Notes under the pieces: model-generated
Databases searched by the model: none
What the model saw: the letters and a program-made list of their open reading frames with translations, nothing else
What the model was told of the DNA's origin: nothing
NCBI GenBank assembly: GCA_031276545.1
Contig: JAISMW010000069.1
Location: forward strand, 1-30,960
Source of the DNA: Tannerellaceae bacterium
GTDB taxonomy: Bacteria; Bacteroidota; Bacteroidia; Bacteroidales; Tannerellaceae
Direction of reading: 5' to 3'
Length of the DNA stretch: 30,960 nt
Shown: in pieces, positions 1 through 9,088 of the stretch
Position numbering within the stretch: position 1 is the stretch's first letter
Layout: every line of letters begins with the position of its first letter
Translations under genes and position numbers: made by a program

Positions 1-2
1 TG

Positions 3-113
3 AATGAGTTTTGCTACAAATTCAATCGCAGATACTTTGGTGAGCAGCAGTTTGAGCGGGTGTTAGTGGCTTCGGTCACATACAAAAATGAATTTAGGTA
101 TCATATACGATAA
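3..113 (+). pseudogene. C-terminal end of an ISXO2-like (IS1595-type) transposase, cut by the window edge
   Basis: Reading from base 3 there is an open frame of 36 codons ending in TAA at 111-113. It begins NEFCYKFNRRYFGEQQFERV, which is the typical ending of ISXO2-like DDE transposases of the IS1595 group (the NEFxYxFNRR motif followed by a short basic tail). Only the end is visible, so whether the gene upstream is intact cannot be judged. The stop lies just 15 bases before the uxaE start, leaving almost no room for a terminal inverted repeat; the element may be a remnant whose right end has been lost. Typed as pseudogene because it is partial here. Confidence 0.75.
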
Positions 114-128
114 TCATAATATATAAAT

Positions 129-1388
129 ATGGAATTGGGAAAATATTCATTCGGAATCGGAGATCGCTTTGCCCGTCAGGGCGAAGCCCAACTGAAAGCC
201 CTGATGCAGGGCAGCAATACATGGGGTATCGAAATCGTACCTGTATGGAACAAATCGAACCGCGAACATGCCATTGTACACTCTACCCCCGCCGATACAC
301 GGAGCGAAGCCGACCGTGCGGTGCAGGCACTGAATTATAAGGGAAGCTATTTTGTGGATGCAGACCATATCAACCTAAGCAATGTAGACCGGTTTATCGA
401 CTGTTCTGATTTCTTTACGCTGGATGTGGCCGACTTTATAGGAAAAAAAGCGCTCCCTGCCGACATCGACGCCTTTGTGGCTGGAAACAGTCGGTACATC
501 GGGATGCTGCACATACCGGGAATAGGCGAACCGTTTGACGTGTCGGATGAGCTGCTGAGGCATATTGCCGAAAAATTCCTGTATGCCGTGCAGGAAGCAG
601 GGAAGATATACCGCCATATTGAGCGGGTCAAAGGCGCCGGCGCCTTTGTGACCGAAGTCTCGATGGACGAAGTGAACGACGCCCAGTCGCCCGTAGAGAT
701 GTTTTTCATCCTGAGCGCGATTGCCGGCGAAGGAATCCCGGCCCAGACGATTGCCCCCAAATTTACCGGGCGCTTCAACAAGGGCGTGGATTATGCCGGC
801 GATGCGGCACAGTTCGCCGAGGAATTTGAAGAAGACCTGCTGGTGATAGACTTTGCCGTGAAGAGATTTGGCCTGCCGGCCAACCTGAAGCTGAGCATCC
901 ACTCCGGCAGCGACAAATTCTCGATATATCCGCTGATGGGTTCGCTCATCCGGAAATACGGCAAGGGTATTCACGTCAAGACGGCCGGAACCACCTGGCT
1001 CGAAGAAATCACCGGGCTGGCCGTTTCCGCCGACAGCGAAGCCCTCGCTCTGGCCAAAGCCATCTATGCCGGGGCTCTGGCCCGTTTCGACGAACTGTGC
1101 AGCCCGTATGCCACCGTGATTGACATCCGCAAGGAACGCCTTCCCCTTCCGGAAGAAGTGAACGGATGGACGGGCGATAAGTTGGCCGGTACGCTCCGCC
1201 ACATCCCCGGACATCCCGATTACAACCCGGACTTCCGCCAACTGATACACGTAGCCTACAAGGTGGCTGCCGAATATGGAGTGGAATATACGCGGGCGCT
1301 GGAGAAAAACAAAGAAACGGTAGGCCGTCAGGTCGCCCAAAACATCTACGACCGTCACCTCGCCCGACTATTCGGAAAGACAGAATGA
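129..1388 (+). CDS. uxaE: Tagaturonate epimerase family protein (UxaE-like)
   Basis: A 419-residue protein beginning MELGKYSFGIGDRFARQGEA, the characteristic start of the UxaE family. The family interconverts D-tagaturonate and D-fructuronate in the cytoplasm, feeding galacturonate- and glucuronate-derived carbon into the 2-keto-3-deoxygluconate route. No signal peptide is visible and the length is close to what I expect for the family, so the gene looks complete. The ATG at 129 is chosen because the conserved N-terminus starts there. The stop overlaps the start of fecR (ATGA at 1385-1388), implying translational coupling with a regulatory gene, which is odd for a catabolic enzyme. The gene looks more GC-rich than fecR, susC and susD behind it. 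Family recognition is from memory of the N-terminal motif; the reaction is family knowledge. Confidence 0.8.
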   Translation: MELGKYSFGIGDRFARQGEAQLKALMQGSNTWGIEIVPVWNKSNREHAIVHSTPADTRSEADRAVQALNYKGSYFVDADHINLSNVDRFIDCSDFFTLDVADFIGKKALPADIDAFVAGNSRYIGMLHIPGIGEPFDVSDELLRHIAEKFLYAVQEAGKIYRHIERVKGAGAFVTEVSMDEVNDAQSPVEMFFILSAIAGEGIPAQTIAPKFTGRFNKGVDYAGDAAQFAEEFEEDLLVIDFAVKRFGLPANLKLSIHSGSDKFSIYPLMGSLIRKYGKGIHVKTAGTTWLEEITGLAVSADSEALALAKAIYAGALARFDELCSPYATVIDIRKERLPLPEEVNGWTGDKLAGTLRHIPGHPDYNPDFRQLIHVAYKVAAEYGVEYTRALEKNKETVGRQVAQNIYDRHLARLFGKTE

Positions 1389-2391
1389 ATCCGTATCGTT
1401 TGCATAAGGAGTCGCTGCACGACCTGATGATAGCCTGCCTGACAGGCAATCTGCCGGAGGAATCCCGCCGGCAGTTTTTCGACAGGCTGAATGAATCGGA
1501 AAACGACCTGAAAGAGTTTTGCGAGTTTCAGCAAATATGGAATGCGCTGGATGCCGCAGACAGGAGTAGCCTGTTTGACGCATCAGCAGCCATCCGTCTG
1601 TTTAAGGAACGTATCCGTATAGCCGGACAAAAAAACTCCGGAAGGAAGCGCACCTTGAAGCGGTTTTTCTACGTAGCGTCGGTGGCTGCTTTTATCGCTT
1701 TCCTTTGTTTGATTTATTTTTTCCGACCTTATTTTACTTCTCCCTCTGCAGGACAGCAGGCGCTATCTTTTTCGGAAATAAATGTACCCAACGGTTCCAG
1801 GGTTCAGGTCGCATTGCCCGACGGGACAAAAGTTTGGATTAATTCCGGATCCTCTCTTCAATATAATTCCGGTTTTGGAGAAAGCCGGCGGGAAGTGCGT
1901 CTGTCGGGCGAAGCCTGCATGGAAGTGAGCTACCGTAAAGACTGCCCGTTTATCGTTTCTTTGGGAGACCTTGAGGTACGGGTGACAGGAACAAAGTTCA
2001 ACATAAATGCGTATAAGGAAAACAGGGAGGTCACGGTGGGTCTGTCGAAATGACGGATGCGCATCATGCAAAACCTGTTTTGCTGTTTCCCGAAGACGTG
2101 GCCGTATATACCCCTCATTCCGGGCAACTGAAAATTAAACACAAAGCAACCGCCAATGCGCTTGACTGGATAGAGAACAGGCTGGTTTTCGAAAAAGAAA
2201 CCTTTGCGCGGATAATCCATTCACTGGAACGGAGTTTCAATGTAAAAGTCAATATCCACAAGGCATCTATAAAAGAACAGCGTTTCACGGGAGATTTTGT
2301 GAAGAGAGAAACCGTCGAACAGATACTGAATGTAATGTCGACAGATGGGGAATTTAAATACCAGATAACGGGAAATATAATAGACATTTGA
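1385..2391 (+). pseudogene. FecR-family anti-sigma factor, broken by a frameshift
   Basis: The first part (1385-2053) encodes a cytoplasmic N-terminal segment, one membrane segment near residues 95-113 (FYVASVAAFIAFLCLIYFF) and a periplasmic FecR domain (INVPNGSRVQVALPDGTKVW, later TGTKFNINAYKENREVTVGL), then stops early at TGA 2051-2053. The next frame continues GSVEMTDAHHAKPVLL and runs to 2391 through the DUF4974 C-terminal domain (LDWIENRLVFEKETF to the end). Joined, the two parts make a normal FecR of about 335 residues. In intact systems FecR holds an ECF sigma factor and releases it when the partner STN-type SusC binds substrate. No sigma gene lies next to it. The break may be a small deletion, a programmed shift or a sequencing error; see the finding. 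Confidence 0.85.
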
Positions 2392-2444
2392 GATTGTACT
2401 GAAATTGTTTCACCTAAAAACGGATGCGTATGAAAAAATGACAG

Positions 2445-2521
2445 AAAAGAAAAAACCGGAGGATGCTCCCACATCCTTCCGGTTCATAGCGATTTAAAAT
2501 TTAGACTATTAACTTCAAATC
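2445..2521 (-). ncRNA. Candidate antisense small RNA over the susC leader
   Basis: On the minus strand a perfect Bacteroidetes -7 box, TACATTTG, lies at 2534-2527 and overlaps the susC start codon. About 40 bases further on in the minus direction is a hairpin (arms 2484-2472 and 2465-2454, 12 paired bases with one bulge) followed directly by a T-rich tract (complement of the A-run at 2455-2445), the arrangement of an intrinsic terminator on that strand. The same hairpin has no T-tract on the plus strand. No good -33 TTTG is visible. The transcript would be about 75 nt and antisense to the fecR-susC gap. Cis-antisense RNAs at this position are known in Bacteroides glycan-uptake operons. The start and end given are estimates. 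Confidence 0.45.
2454..2484 (-). terminator. Minus-strand intrinsic terminator between fecR and susC
   Basis: Arms AACCGGAGGATG and CATCCTTCCGGTT enclose a 6-base loop with one bulged base. Read on the minus strand the stem is followed by TTTTTTCTTTT. On the plus strand it is followed by CATAGCGATTTA, so it should act mainly on antisense transcription. Confidence 0.55.
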
Positions 2522-2529
2522 AGATACAA

Positions 2530-5500
2530 ATGTATAAAAAAAATCAGAGTGGTGTATACCTGTGCCCGGTGTTGAACGGCAAATGGGTTTTTGTTCGTGT
2601 GAAAATATTGGTTTGTTTGCTTTTCTGTGGAGGTCTTTCGCTGTCCGCCTCTTCTCTTTCACAGGAAGCAAGGGTTTCTATCCACGCACAGGATCAAACC
2701 GTGAATTATATCTTTTCGGAAATCAGGAAGCAAACCAGTTATTCTTTCTGGTATGCGCAGAAAGATGTGGATGTGAATCGTAAAGTAAGCATACATGCAG
2801 AAAACGAAACCGTAAGAAATGTATTGACTGCGATACTGCGCGATCAGACGGTTACTTTTGAATTGAACGGCAATCATATCGTTATTATGAAAAAACACCG
2901 GACACTTTCTGCTAAAGCTCCGGCCACGCAGCAATCCCGGCGGATTACAGGTGTTATTGTAGACGAAAAAGGAGAACCGGTAATCGGGGCAAACGTACTG
3001 CTTAAAGGCGCCGGCACCGGAAGTATTTCCGATATAGATGGCCGTTTTACGCTGGAGGCTCCCCTGGATGCCGTGCTGCAAATTACGTATATAGGCTACA
3101 TACCCCAGGAAATAAATACCGGGAATCGCAGTACGGTACACATTACACTAATAGAGGAGAACAGGAACCTGGACGAAATTGTTGTAATAGGGTACGGTAC
3201 AATGAAGAAATCCGATCTTACCGGAGCCGTTTCCAGCGTGAAGGGAGACAAAATAGCTTCCGTATCGTCGAACAATATCACCGATATTCTGCAAGGGAAA
3301 GTAGCGGGAATGAATGTGGTGTCTTCCTCCAGAGTAGACCAGTCCGGTTCCATACGGATCCGGGGAAACCGTTCGCTGAATGCCAGCAACGACCCGCTTG
3401 TCATTGTAGACGGAGTACCCGGACGCATGGAGTCTGTCAATACCAATGATATCGAATCGGTGGAAGTCTTGAAAGATGCTGCAAGTACGGCTATTTACGG
3501 ATCAAGGGGTGCGAATGGCGTTATTTTGATATCGACAAAGAAAACAGGCGAACAAAAAACGAAAATATCGTACAACGGCTATTGGGGACTCCGAGTGCCT
3601 AACCGCGTTGAAATGCAAAGTGGAGACGAATATATCCAGTTCCGCAGGGATGGATTCAGGTACAGGAACGGTTGGGATAAACCCTTCACAGATGAAGAAG
3701 TATTCGAGCCGGCAGAAATGGCTGTGGTTAAAAGCAGGAATTTTACGGACTGGATAGATTTGCTTTACAGGAACGGACAGACGCAAAGTCATTACGCAAG
3801 TGTAAGCAGTGGAAATAAGGTTACAAAATTCCACCTGGGCATAAACTATACCGGCGATGAAGGATATTCCAGGATTAATTTCAACAACCGGTTCAATATC
3901 ACGTTAAACCTGGATCACGAAATAAATAAATATGTCTCCATAGGCTTATCTTCCCGCTTGCAGAATAATGTAACCCAGGGAATGACGGAGTATGCTGAAA
4001 TGCTTACCTACATGACGCCTCTGGCTATCCCTTATAATGAAGACGGTACGATGAATTACTATCCGGCACCGCAAAACACGTCGGGTTATAACATACTGGC
4101 AAACTATGTAAAAGAGGAATACAGTAATGAATTTGTAACGAATGCCGCGTATCTGACAGGATATTTGAATATCAAATTTTCGTCTCACTTAAATAACCGG
4201 GCGAACATATCCTACAATGTAATCGATCGCAAAAACGGCTATTTTTTCGGCAGGAAATCGTACGAAAGAAGAGGTGTACAGCCGAAAGCAGGGAAAGGAT
4301 ATCAAAACGAACTGGAATATACCTTTAATGATATTCTGTCTTATGATAATACGTTCGGAAAACATCATTTTACTCTGGATGGTGTCTTTGAAGCTACCGG
4401 ATACATAAAGGAAACCGGAAGCATGAGCGCTGAAAACCAGCCGGTGTCCGAAACCATGTATCACAATCTGGGTACGGCTGATGCAAACATTCAGCTCGGC
4501 AGCGGCTACGAGAAATGGACATTGGCCTCATTCCTAACCAGACTTCGATGGGATTCTCATGATAAATACTATGCCAATATAGCGATACGGGTAGATGGAT
4601 CGTCACGGTTGGCCAAGGGGAATAAGTGGGCTTTTTTCCCTTCGGGAGGCGTAGCTTGGCGTATTTCAGAAGAAGACTTCTTTGTGAAACGGGACTGGTT
4701 AAATTCGTTGAAATTCAGAATGTCTTACGGCACGGTGGGAAACTCGGCTATTAATCCCTATCAAACCATTGCAGGGCTTACGCGATATGCGTATCTTTTT
4801 GGAGAAGATGCCGAGAACAAAATATTTGCTTACCGTCCATCCATGATTCCGAACAACCAGTTAAGTTGGGAAATATCGAGAACAGCCAATTTCGGCATAG
4901 ATTTTGGTTTGTTAAACAACCGTATTTCCGGTTATGTGGAAGGATACCTGACAAAAACAAGCGATTTGCTGATGCAGCGTACCTTGCCTTATTTTACCGG
5001 TTTTTCTCAAGTGTGGCAAAATATCGGTAAAACCGAAAACAGAGGTGTAGAATTCAATATTCAGGCGGCCACTTTAAAAACCAAACGGTTCTCGTGGGAA
5101 ACAACCCTGACTTTTGCCCGTAACTGGAGTAAAATTACAGAATTGCTAGGTGGGGGAGATTTGCGCAACAATTCATGGTTTATAGGGCAGCCGTTAGGCG
5201 TTTTTTATGATTACGAGAAAATAGGTATCTGGCAACTGCATGAAGCCGAAGAAGCCCAAAAATACGGATCGACGCCCGGGGATATAAAAGTGAAAGACCA
5301 GAATAACGACGGGGGCATAGGAGAATTGGACAAAATTATTTTAGGGCAACGGGACCCCAAGATAGTGTCTTCCCTTTACAATACGTTTCAGTGGAAAAAC
5401 TTCGACGCCGCTATCAACCTGAATATGACTTTCGGTTATCTTATTCATCCGAACACCTATGCGGGAATGATTACGCGAGACGGCCTGCGGTGGATGCCGT

Positions 5501-5820
5501 CCAGCTACAAATTCTGGACACCGGATAATCCCACCAGTGAATTTACCCGTGCAGACAAATTAAGCGGATATGATCCATTCAGTGGAGCAGGAGGATATAT
5601 GAAAGGCGATTATATAAAAGTTCAGGAAATTACGATTGGGTACAACTTCGTCTCGCATATTCCTGCCAATTGGCGGATACACAGAGTGAGGCTATATGGA
5701 CAGGTCAGGAATCTCGGTTATTTATATAAAGCCTGTGCAAAAGACGTAACTCCGGAGGCTCCTAACTTCGACTATAATATTCCTACCATTTATACAATGG
5801 GCATTAATATTGATTTTTAA
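2530..5820 (+). CDS. SusC/RagA-family TonB-linked outer-membrane transporter with STN signalling domain
   Basis: A 1096-residue outer-membrane beta-barrel that imports a bound substrate using TonB energy. Order of parts: signal segment (about residues 22-45, VKILVCLLFCGGLSLSASS), STN domain (about 48-118, VSIHAQDQTVNYIFSEI), carboxypeptidase-like regulatory domain (about 137-212, GVIVDEKGEPVIGANVLLKG), the DEIVVIGYGTMKKSD motif leading into the plug, then the barrel ending in an aromatic residue (INIDF). The STN domain is the family hallmark of transporters that signal through FecR to an ECF sigma factor, which fits the fecR gene upstream, although that gene is now frameshifted. susD begins 4 bases downstream. 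Substrate is not deducible; uxaE upstream hints at a uronate-containing glycan. Confidence 0.93.
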   Translation: MYKKNQSGVYLCPVLNGKWVFVRVKILVCLLFCGGLSLSASSLSQEARVSIHAQDQTVNYIFSEIRKQTSYSFWYAQKDVDVNRKVSIHAENETVRNVLTAILRDQTVTFELNGNHIVIMKKHRTLSAKAPATQQSRRITGVIVDEKGEPVIGANVLLKGAGTGSISDIDGRFTLEAPLDAVLQITYIGYIPQEINTGNRSTVHITLIEENRNLDEIVVIGYGTMKKSDLTGAVSSVKGDKIASVSSNNITDILQGKVAGMNVVSSSRVDQSGSIRIRGNRSLNASNDPLVIVDGVPGRMESVNTNDIESVEVLKDAASTAIYGSRGANGVILISTKKTGEQKTKISYNGYWGLRVPNRVEMQSGDEYIQFRRDGFRYRNGWDKPFTDEEVFEPAEMAVVKSRNFTDWIDLLYRNGQTQSHYASVSSGNKVTKFHLGINYTGDEGYSRINFNNRFNITLNLDHEINKYVSIGLSSRLQNNVTQGMTEYAEMLTYMTPLAIPYNEDGTMNYYPAPQNTSGYNILANYVKEEYSNEFVTNAAYLTGYLNIKFSSHLNNRANISYNVIDRKNGYFFGRKSYERRGVQPKAGKGYQNELEYTFNDILSYDNTFGKHHFTLDGVFEATGYIKETGSMSAENQPVSETMYHNLGTADANIQLGSGYEKWTLASFLTRLRWDSHDKYYANIAIRVDGSSRLAKGNKWAFFPSGGVAWRISEEDFFVKRDWLNSLKFRMSYGTVGNSAINPYQTIAGLTRYAYLFGEDAENKIFAYRPSMIPNNQLSWEISRTANFGIDFGLLNNRISGYVEGYLTKTSDLLMQRTLPYFTGFSQVWQNIGKTENRGVEFNIQAATLKTKRFSWETTLTFARNWSKITELLGGGDLRNNSWFIGQPLGVFYDYEKIGIWQLHEAEEAQKYGSTPGDIKVKDQNNDGGIGELDKIILGQRDPKIVSSLYNTFQWKNFDAAINLNMTFGYLIHPNTYAGMITRDGLRWMPSSYKFWTPDNPTSEFTRADKLSGYDPFSGAGGYMKGDYIKVQEITIGYNFVSHIPANWRIHRVRLYGQVRNLGYLYKACAKDVTPEAPNFDYNIPTIYTMGINIDF

Positions 5821-5824
5821 ACAG

Positions 5825-7558
5825 ATGAAAAATATGAAAATAAAATATTGGGCAATAATACTGTTGCCATTCGTCGGAAGCTTCTATTCCTGTTCGGATT
5901 TCCTGCAAGAAGATCCGAAAGGAAATATTACGACAAATTATTCAATGACGGCTGAAGGCTGCGAAAGACTTGTGGAGAGTTTGTATAACACGCATCGGGA
6001 TTTCCTGGAACGCTTGTATTTATTTGGCGCTATGGGAGCAGACGAACAATTGGTAGCTGTAAACGGGAATGACTGGAGGTATTTTGGCGAATACTATGAT
6101 ACGCAAATGATAAATAATGGCTGGAACCGGGATTTCTGGCGTCAGTTATATAATTCGTTAAATGTGGCAAACCTTTCGATTGAGACCGTCGAACTTGCCG
6201 TTTTAAGCGAGGAGAAAAGAACGGAACTGAGAGCGGAAGCTCATGCCCTGCGTGCTTTTTATATGTGGATTATTGTTGAAACATACGGAGACGGAGCTCA
6301 CTTTACAGTAGAAAGCACATCCGGAGTTAAAACAGAAGGATACCAGCCGGGTGTTGCTACATTTTATAGGCAAATTCTGGAAGATTTAAATGTGGCAACT
6401 ACCGGATTAAAGACACCTCAAGCCAGTCAGTGGGGCAGAATGAATGAAGGAGTGCGTAAATTTATTCAAGTAAAATCGCTGATGTCGCTATCCGGTTATC
6501 CGGATGAAGTAATAAGCCAAGCCGGATACACCCGGAACCGTTGTTATACGGAAGCATTGGCCTTGACACAATCTATCCGTTCCGATTATAACTACCGGCT
6601 GTTGGATGGCTATACGGAGATATTCGATGTGGATAACCAGATGAATGATGAAATAATATGGTCGGTTCAATATTCTACAGACTTGAAATACAATGAAGGT
6701 ACAGCAAATGGATTACATCGTTATGGCGTAGGATGGTATAATAAGTCTGCAGTTGATAATGCGCCGATACTTACGTTATGGAGTCACACGCTCTATTACG
6801 GGCGTGAATACAGGTGGTGTATGCCCTCTTTATTTATGATTCGCAATTTCAGCCTGTACGATAAACGGCTGTACGGTTCGTTGCAGCAGTATTGGTGCTG
6901 GGTTCCCGACAACTGGGATGCCAAACCGGTACTGGAAGACACGGTGCTGATACGGCGGTTCACCGCAGTATCCGACCGGGAAGTGGAAGACGGACGTAAA
7001 AGAGCGGACACACATCCGCTAAAACATGAATTGTACGTGGAGGGTACGAATCACATCTATAATCTTGAAACGGGAGAACCCACCATGAATGGACGTTCCT
7101 GTTACCATACCAATCTGAAACTGCTGGATTCTTCCCGTGAATTTGCAAAAGACGAAAGAGGCCATAAAGATTTTATATGGTGTCGGTTGGGAGAAATATA
7201 TCTGGCAGAAGCCGAATTGCAGATGTACCTGGGCAACAAAGAGGAAGCGGCAGCATTGATTAATCAGCTAAGAGCAAGAGCCCTGATGGAAGGGCATGGA
7301 AAAGAGTTGGAGGTGACGCCCGAAATGATAGATCTGGATTTTATTTTAGATGAAAACATGAGGGAATTGAGCATGGAAGGTTTCAGGTGGTATACCTTAA
7401 AACGGACAGGCAAACTGTATGAGCGTGCCATGAAACACAATCCGGATGTCCGCGCCAGGATGAAGCCGTACCACGTAAACCGCCCCATCCCGCAAAATGA
7501 AGTGGATGTGGTCACCAACAAAGATGAATTTATGCAACTGCCCGATTACCGGAAATAG
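5825..7558 (+). CDS. SusD/RagB-family nutrient-binding outer-membrane lipoprotein
   Basis: A 577-residue surface lipoprotein that caps the preceding SusC barrel and binds its substrate. The N-terminus is a lipoprotein signal (MKNMKIKYWAIILLPFVG, then SFYSC with the lipidated Cys at residue 23), followed by CSDFLQEDPKGNITTNYSMT, a typical SusD opening. TPR-like helices follow (LRAEAHALRAFYMWIIVETYGD) and the C-terminal part has the RagB/SusD pattern (IWCRLGEIYLAEAELQMYLG, LINQLRARA, ENMRELSMEGFRWYTLKRTG). The ATG at 5825 is preferred over the in-frame TTG at 5810, which overlaps susC. The gene looks more AT-rich than most of the window. Confidence 0.93.
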   Translation: MKNMKIKYWAIILLPFVGSFYSCSDFLQEDPKGNITTNYSMTAEGCERLVESLYNTHRDFLERLYLFGAMGADEQLVAVNGNDWRYFGEYYDTQMINNGWNRDFWRQLYNSLNVANLSIETVELAVLSEEKRTELRAEAHALRAFYMWIIVETYGDGAHFTVESTSGVKTEGYQPGVATFYRQILEDLNVATTGLKTPQASQWGRMNEGVRKFIQVKSLMSLSGYPDEVISQAGYTRNRCYTEALALTQSIRSDYNYRLLDGYTEIFDVDNQMNDEIIWSVQYSTDLKYNEGTANGLHRYGVGWYNKSAVDNAPILTLWSHTLYYGREYRWCMPSLFMIRNFSLYDKRLYGSLQQYWCWVPDNWDAKPVLEDTVLIRRFTAVSDREVEDGRKRADTHPLKHELYVEGTNHIYNLETGEPTMNGRSCYHTNLKLLDSSREFAKDERGHKDFIWCRLGEIYLAEAELQMYLGNKEEAAALINQLRARALMEGHGKELEVTPEMIDLDFILDENMRELSMEGFRWYTLKRTGKLYERAMKHNPDVRARMKPYHVNRPIPQNEVDVVTNKDEFMQLPDYRK

Positions 7559-7591
7559 AAAACTAATTTTATGAATTAAATAAGTATTGAT

Positions 7592-8977
7592 ATGCAAACA
7601 ATAGATCAAATGTCAAGACGGCATTTCCTGACTGCAACTGGAGTCATGGCAGGAACAGCGCTGCTGAATCCGCTCTCTGAAATAAAAGCAGAAACAAAAA
7701 CCGTACAGCCTCACCATGCCGGTAGACTGAAAGTAGCTTTAGTGGGAACCGGATCAAGAGGATGCGGTATGTGGGGAAGGGATCTCGTCAAAAGTTATCC
7801 CGACAGAATTGAATTTGTAGGACTGTGCGATAAAAATCAGGGACGGGTAGAGACAGGCAAAAAGCTGATAGGTGTCACCTGTCCTGTGTATACCGATTTT
7901 GAAAAGATGATGAAGGAAACCAAACCGGATGTACTGATCGTTACAACGATGGATTCTACACACCATCAATTTATTGTCAGGGGGATGGAACTCGGAGCGG
8001 ATATCATTGCCGAAAAGCCGCTGACCACCGATGAAGTCAAGGCACAGGCTATCATTGATGCCGAAAGGAGAACCGGAAAAAAATGCCGGATCACATTCAA
8101 TTACCGTTATTCGCCCCATCGTGCGAAAATATGGGAACTGCTTAGGGCAGGCGAAATAGGCGAAATTACTTCCGCAGACTTCCACTGGTATCTGGACACC
8201 TCGCATGGAGCCGATTATTTCAGGCGCTGGCACCGCCTGACCGAAAACAGCGGATCGCTTTGGGTACATAAGGCAAGCCATCATTTTGATTTGCTGAACT
8301 GGTGGCTCGATAGCGATCCGGAAAGCATTTATGCCTTGGGGGAATTAAACCATTACGGTAAAAACGGAAGCCTGCGTGCCGACAATTGCCGTACCTGCCC
8401 GCATGGCAAGTCATGCAAATTTTATTTCGATATTTCAAGAAACGACTATTACAGACAACTGTACGTAGACAACGAGAAATATGACGGATACCTCAGAGAC
8501 GGATGTGTGTTCAGAAACGACATTGACATATTCGACAAGATGGCGGCCGTCATTCGCTATGCCGGAGGTGTGCAGGTAACGTATTCCTTAACAGCCTATT
8601 CTCCTTACGAAGGATATCGCATCGCCTTCAACGGAACCAAAGGACGGATAGACGCATGGATTCAGGAATCACGCCCGGTACGGGATGTCGATTATGACGA
8701 GATTGTGGTGTTCAAAAACTTCTCAAGGCGGGAATATATCCAGATACCGTTCGGCACATCGGGACATGGAGGAGGAGATCAATTACTGAAAGATCAGATA
8801 TTCTTACCGGACATTGCCGACCCGTATAAACAGTGTGCCGGCATACGCGACGGCGTCTTAGCCTGTCTGCCGGGTATTGCCGCCCGCAGGAGCATAGCAT
8901 CCGGCGCTCCGGTTAAAATAGCCGATCTGACCACAATCAAGCCGCAAGCGAAGAAACAGTATACTCGAATCATTTAA
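7592..8977 (+). CDS. Tat-exported Gfo/Idh/MocA-family oxidoreductase
   Basis: A 461-residue NAD(P)-dependent sugar or sugar-derivative oxidoreductase. A twin-arginine signal is visible at residues 8-13 (SRRHFL) followed by a hydrophobic stretch, so the enzyme is probably exported folded with its cofactor. The nucleotide-binding loop is GTGSRG (residues 52-57) and the family EKP motif is at 141-143. A cysteine cluster at 266, 269 and 275 (CRTCPHGKSC) may bind a metal. The ATG at 7592 is used; an ATG at 7610 would start just before the Tat motif and is also plausible. It follows susD by 33 bases and is followed by a terminator, so it is likely the last gene of this operon. The exact substrate cannot be read from sequence. 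Confidence 0.88.
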   Translation: MQTIDQMSRRHFLTATGVMAGTALLNPLSEIKAETKTVQPHHAGRLKVALVGTGSRGCGMWGRDLVKSYPDRIEFVGLCDKNQGRVETGKKLIGVTCPVYTDFEKMMKETKPDVLIVTTMDSTHHQFIVRGMELGADIIAEKPLTTDEVKAQAIIDAERRTGKKCRITFNYRYSPHRAKIWELLRAGEIGEITSADFHWYLDTSHGADYFRRWHRLTENSGSLWVHKASHHFDLLNWWLDSDPESIYALGELNHYGKNGSLRADNCRTCPHGKSCKFYFDISRNDYYRQLYVDNEKYDGYLRDGCVFRNDIDIFDKMAAVIRYAGGVQVTYSLTAYSPYEGYRIAFNGTKGRIDAWIQESRPVRDVDYDEIVVFKNFSRREYIQIPFGTSGHGGGDQLLKDQIFLPDIADPYKQCAGIRDGVLACLPGIAARRSIASGAPVKIADLTTIKPQAKKQYTRII

Positions 8978-9016
8978 GCCGTCGGGTACTCCATTTCTAC
9001 CCAATTTAAAAAAGCA

Positions 9017-9080
9017 GAACAACTTCGGTTGGGGCTGGCATCCGGTGTGCTGTCCCCTGGCTACCGGGGTTGTTCTTTTT
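9017..9080 (+). terminator. Intrinsic terminator after the oxidoreductase gene
   Basis: Outer arms GAACAAC (9017-9023) and GTTGTTC (9069-9075) extend through two G-T pairs to CGG/CCG, with an inner GGGG/CCCC hairpin. The right arm is followed by TTTTT (9076-9080). Located 40 bases after the stop of the preceding gene. An A-run at 9008-9013 may make it act on both strands. Confidence 0.7.
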
Positions 9081-9088
9081 ATAAAATC

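Noticed and set aside
2036..2052. Programmed ribosomal frameshifting in fecR
   Set aside because: There is no slippery heptamer or following hairpin at the junction, and restoring the family consensus needs additional bases, not just a change of frame.
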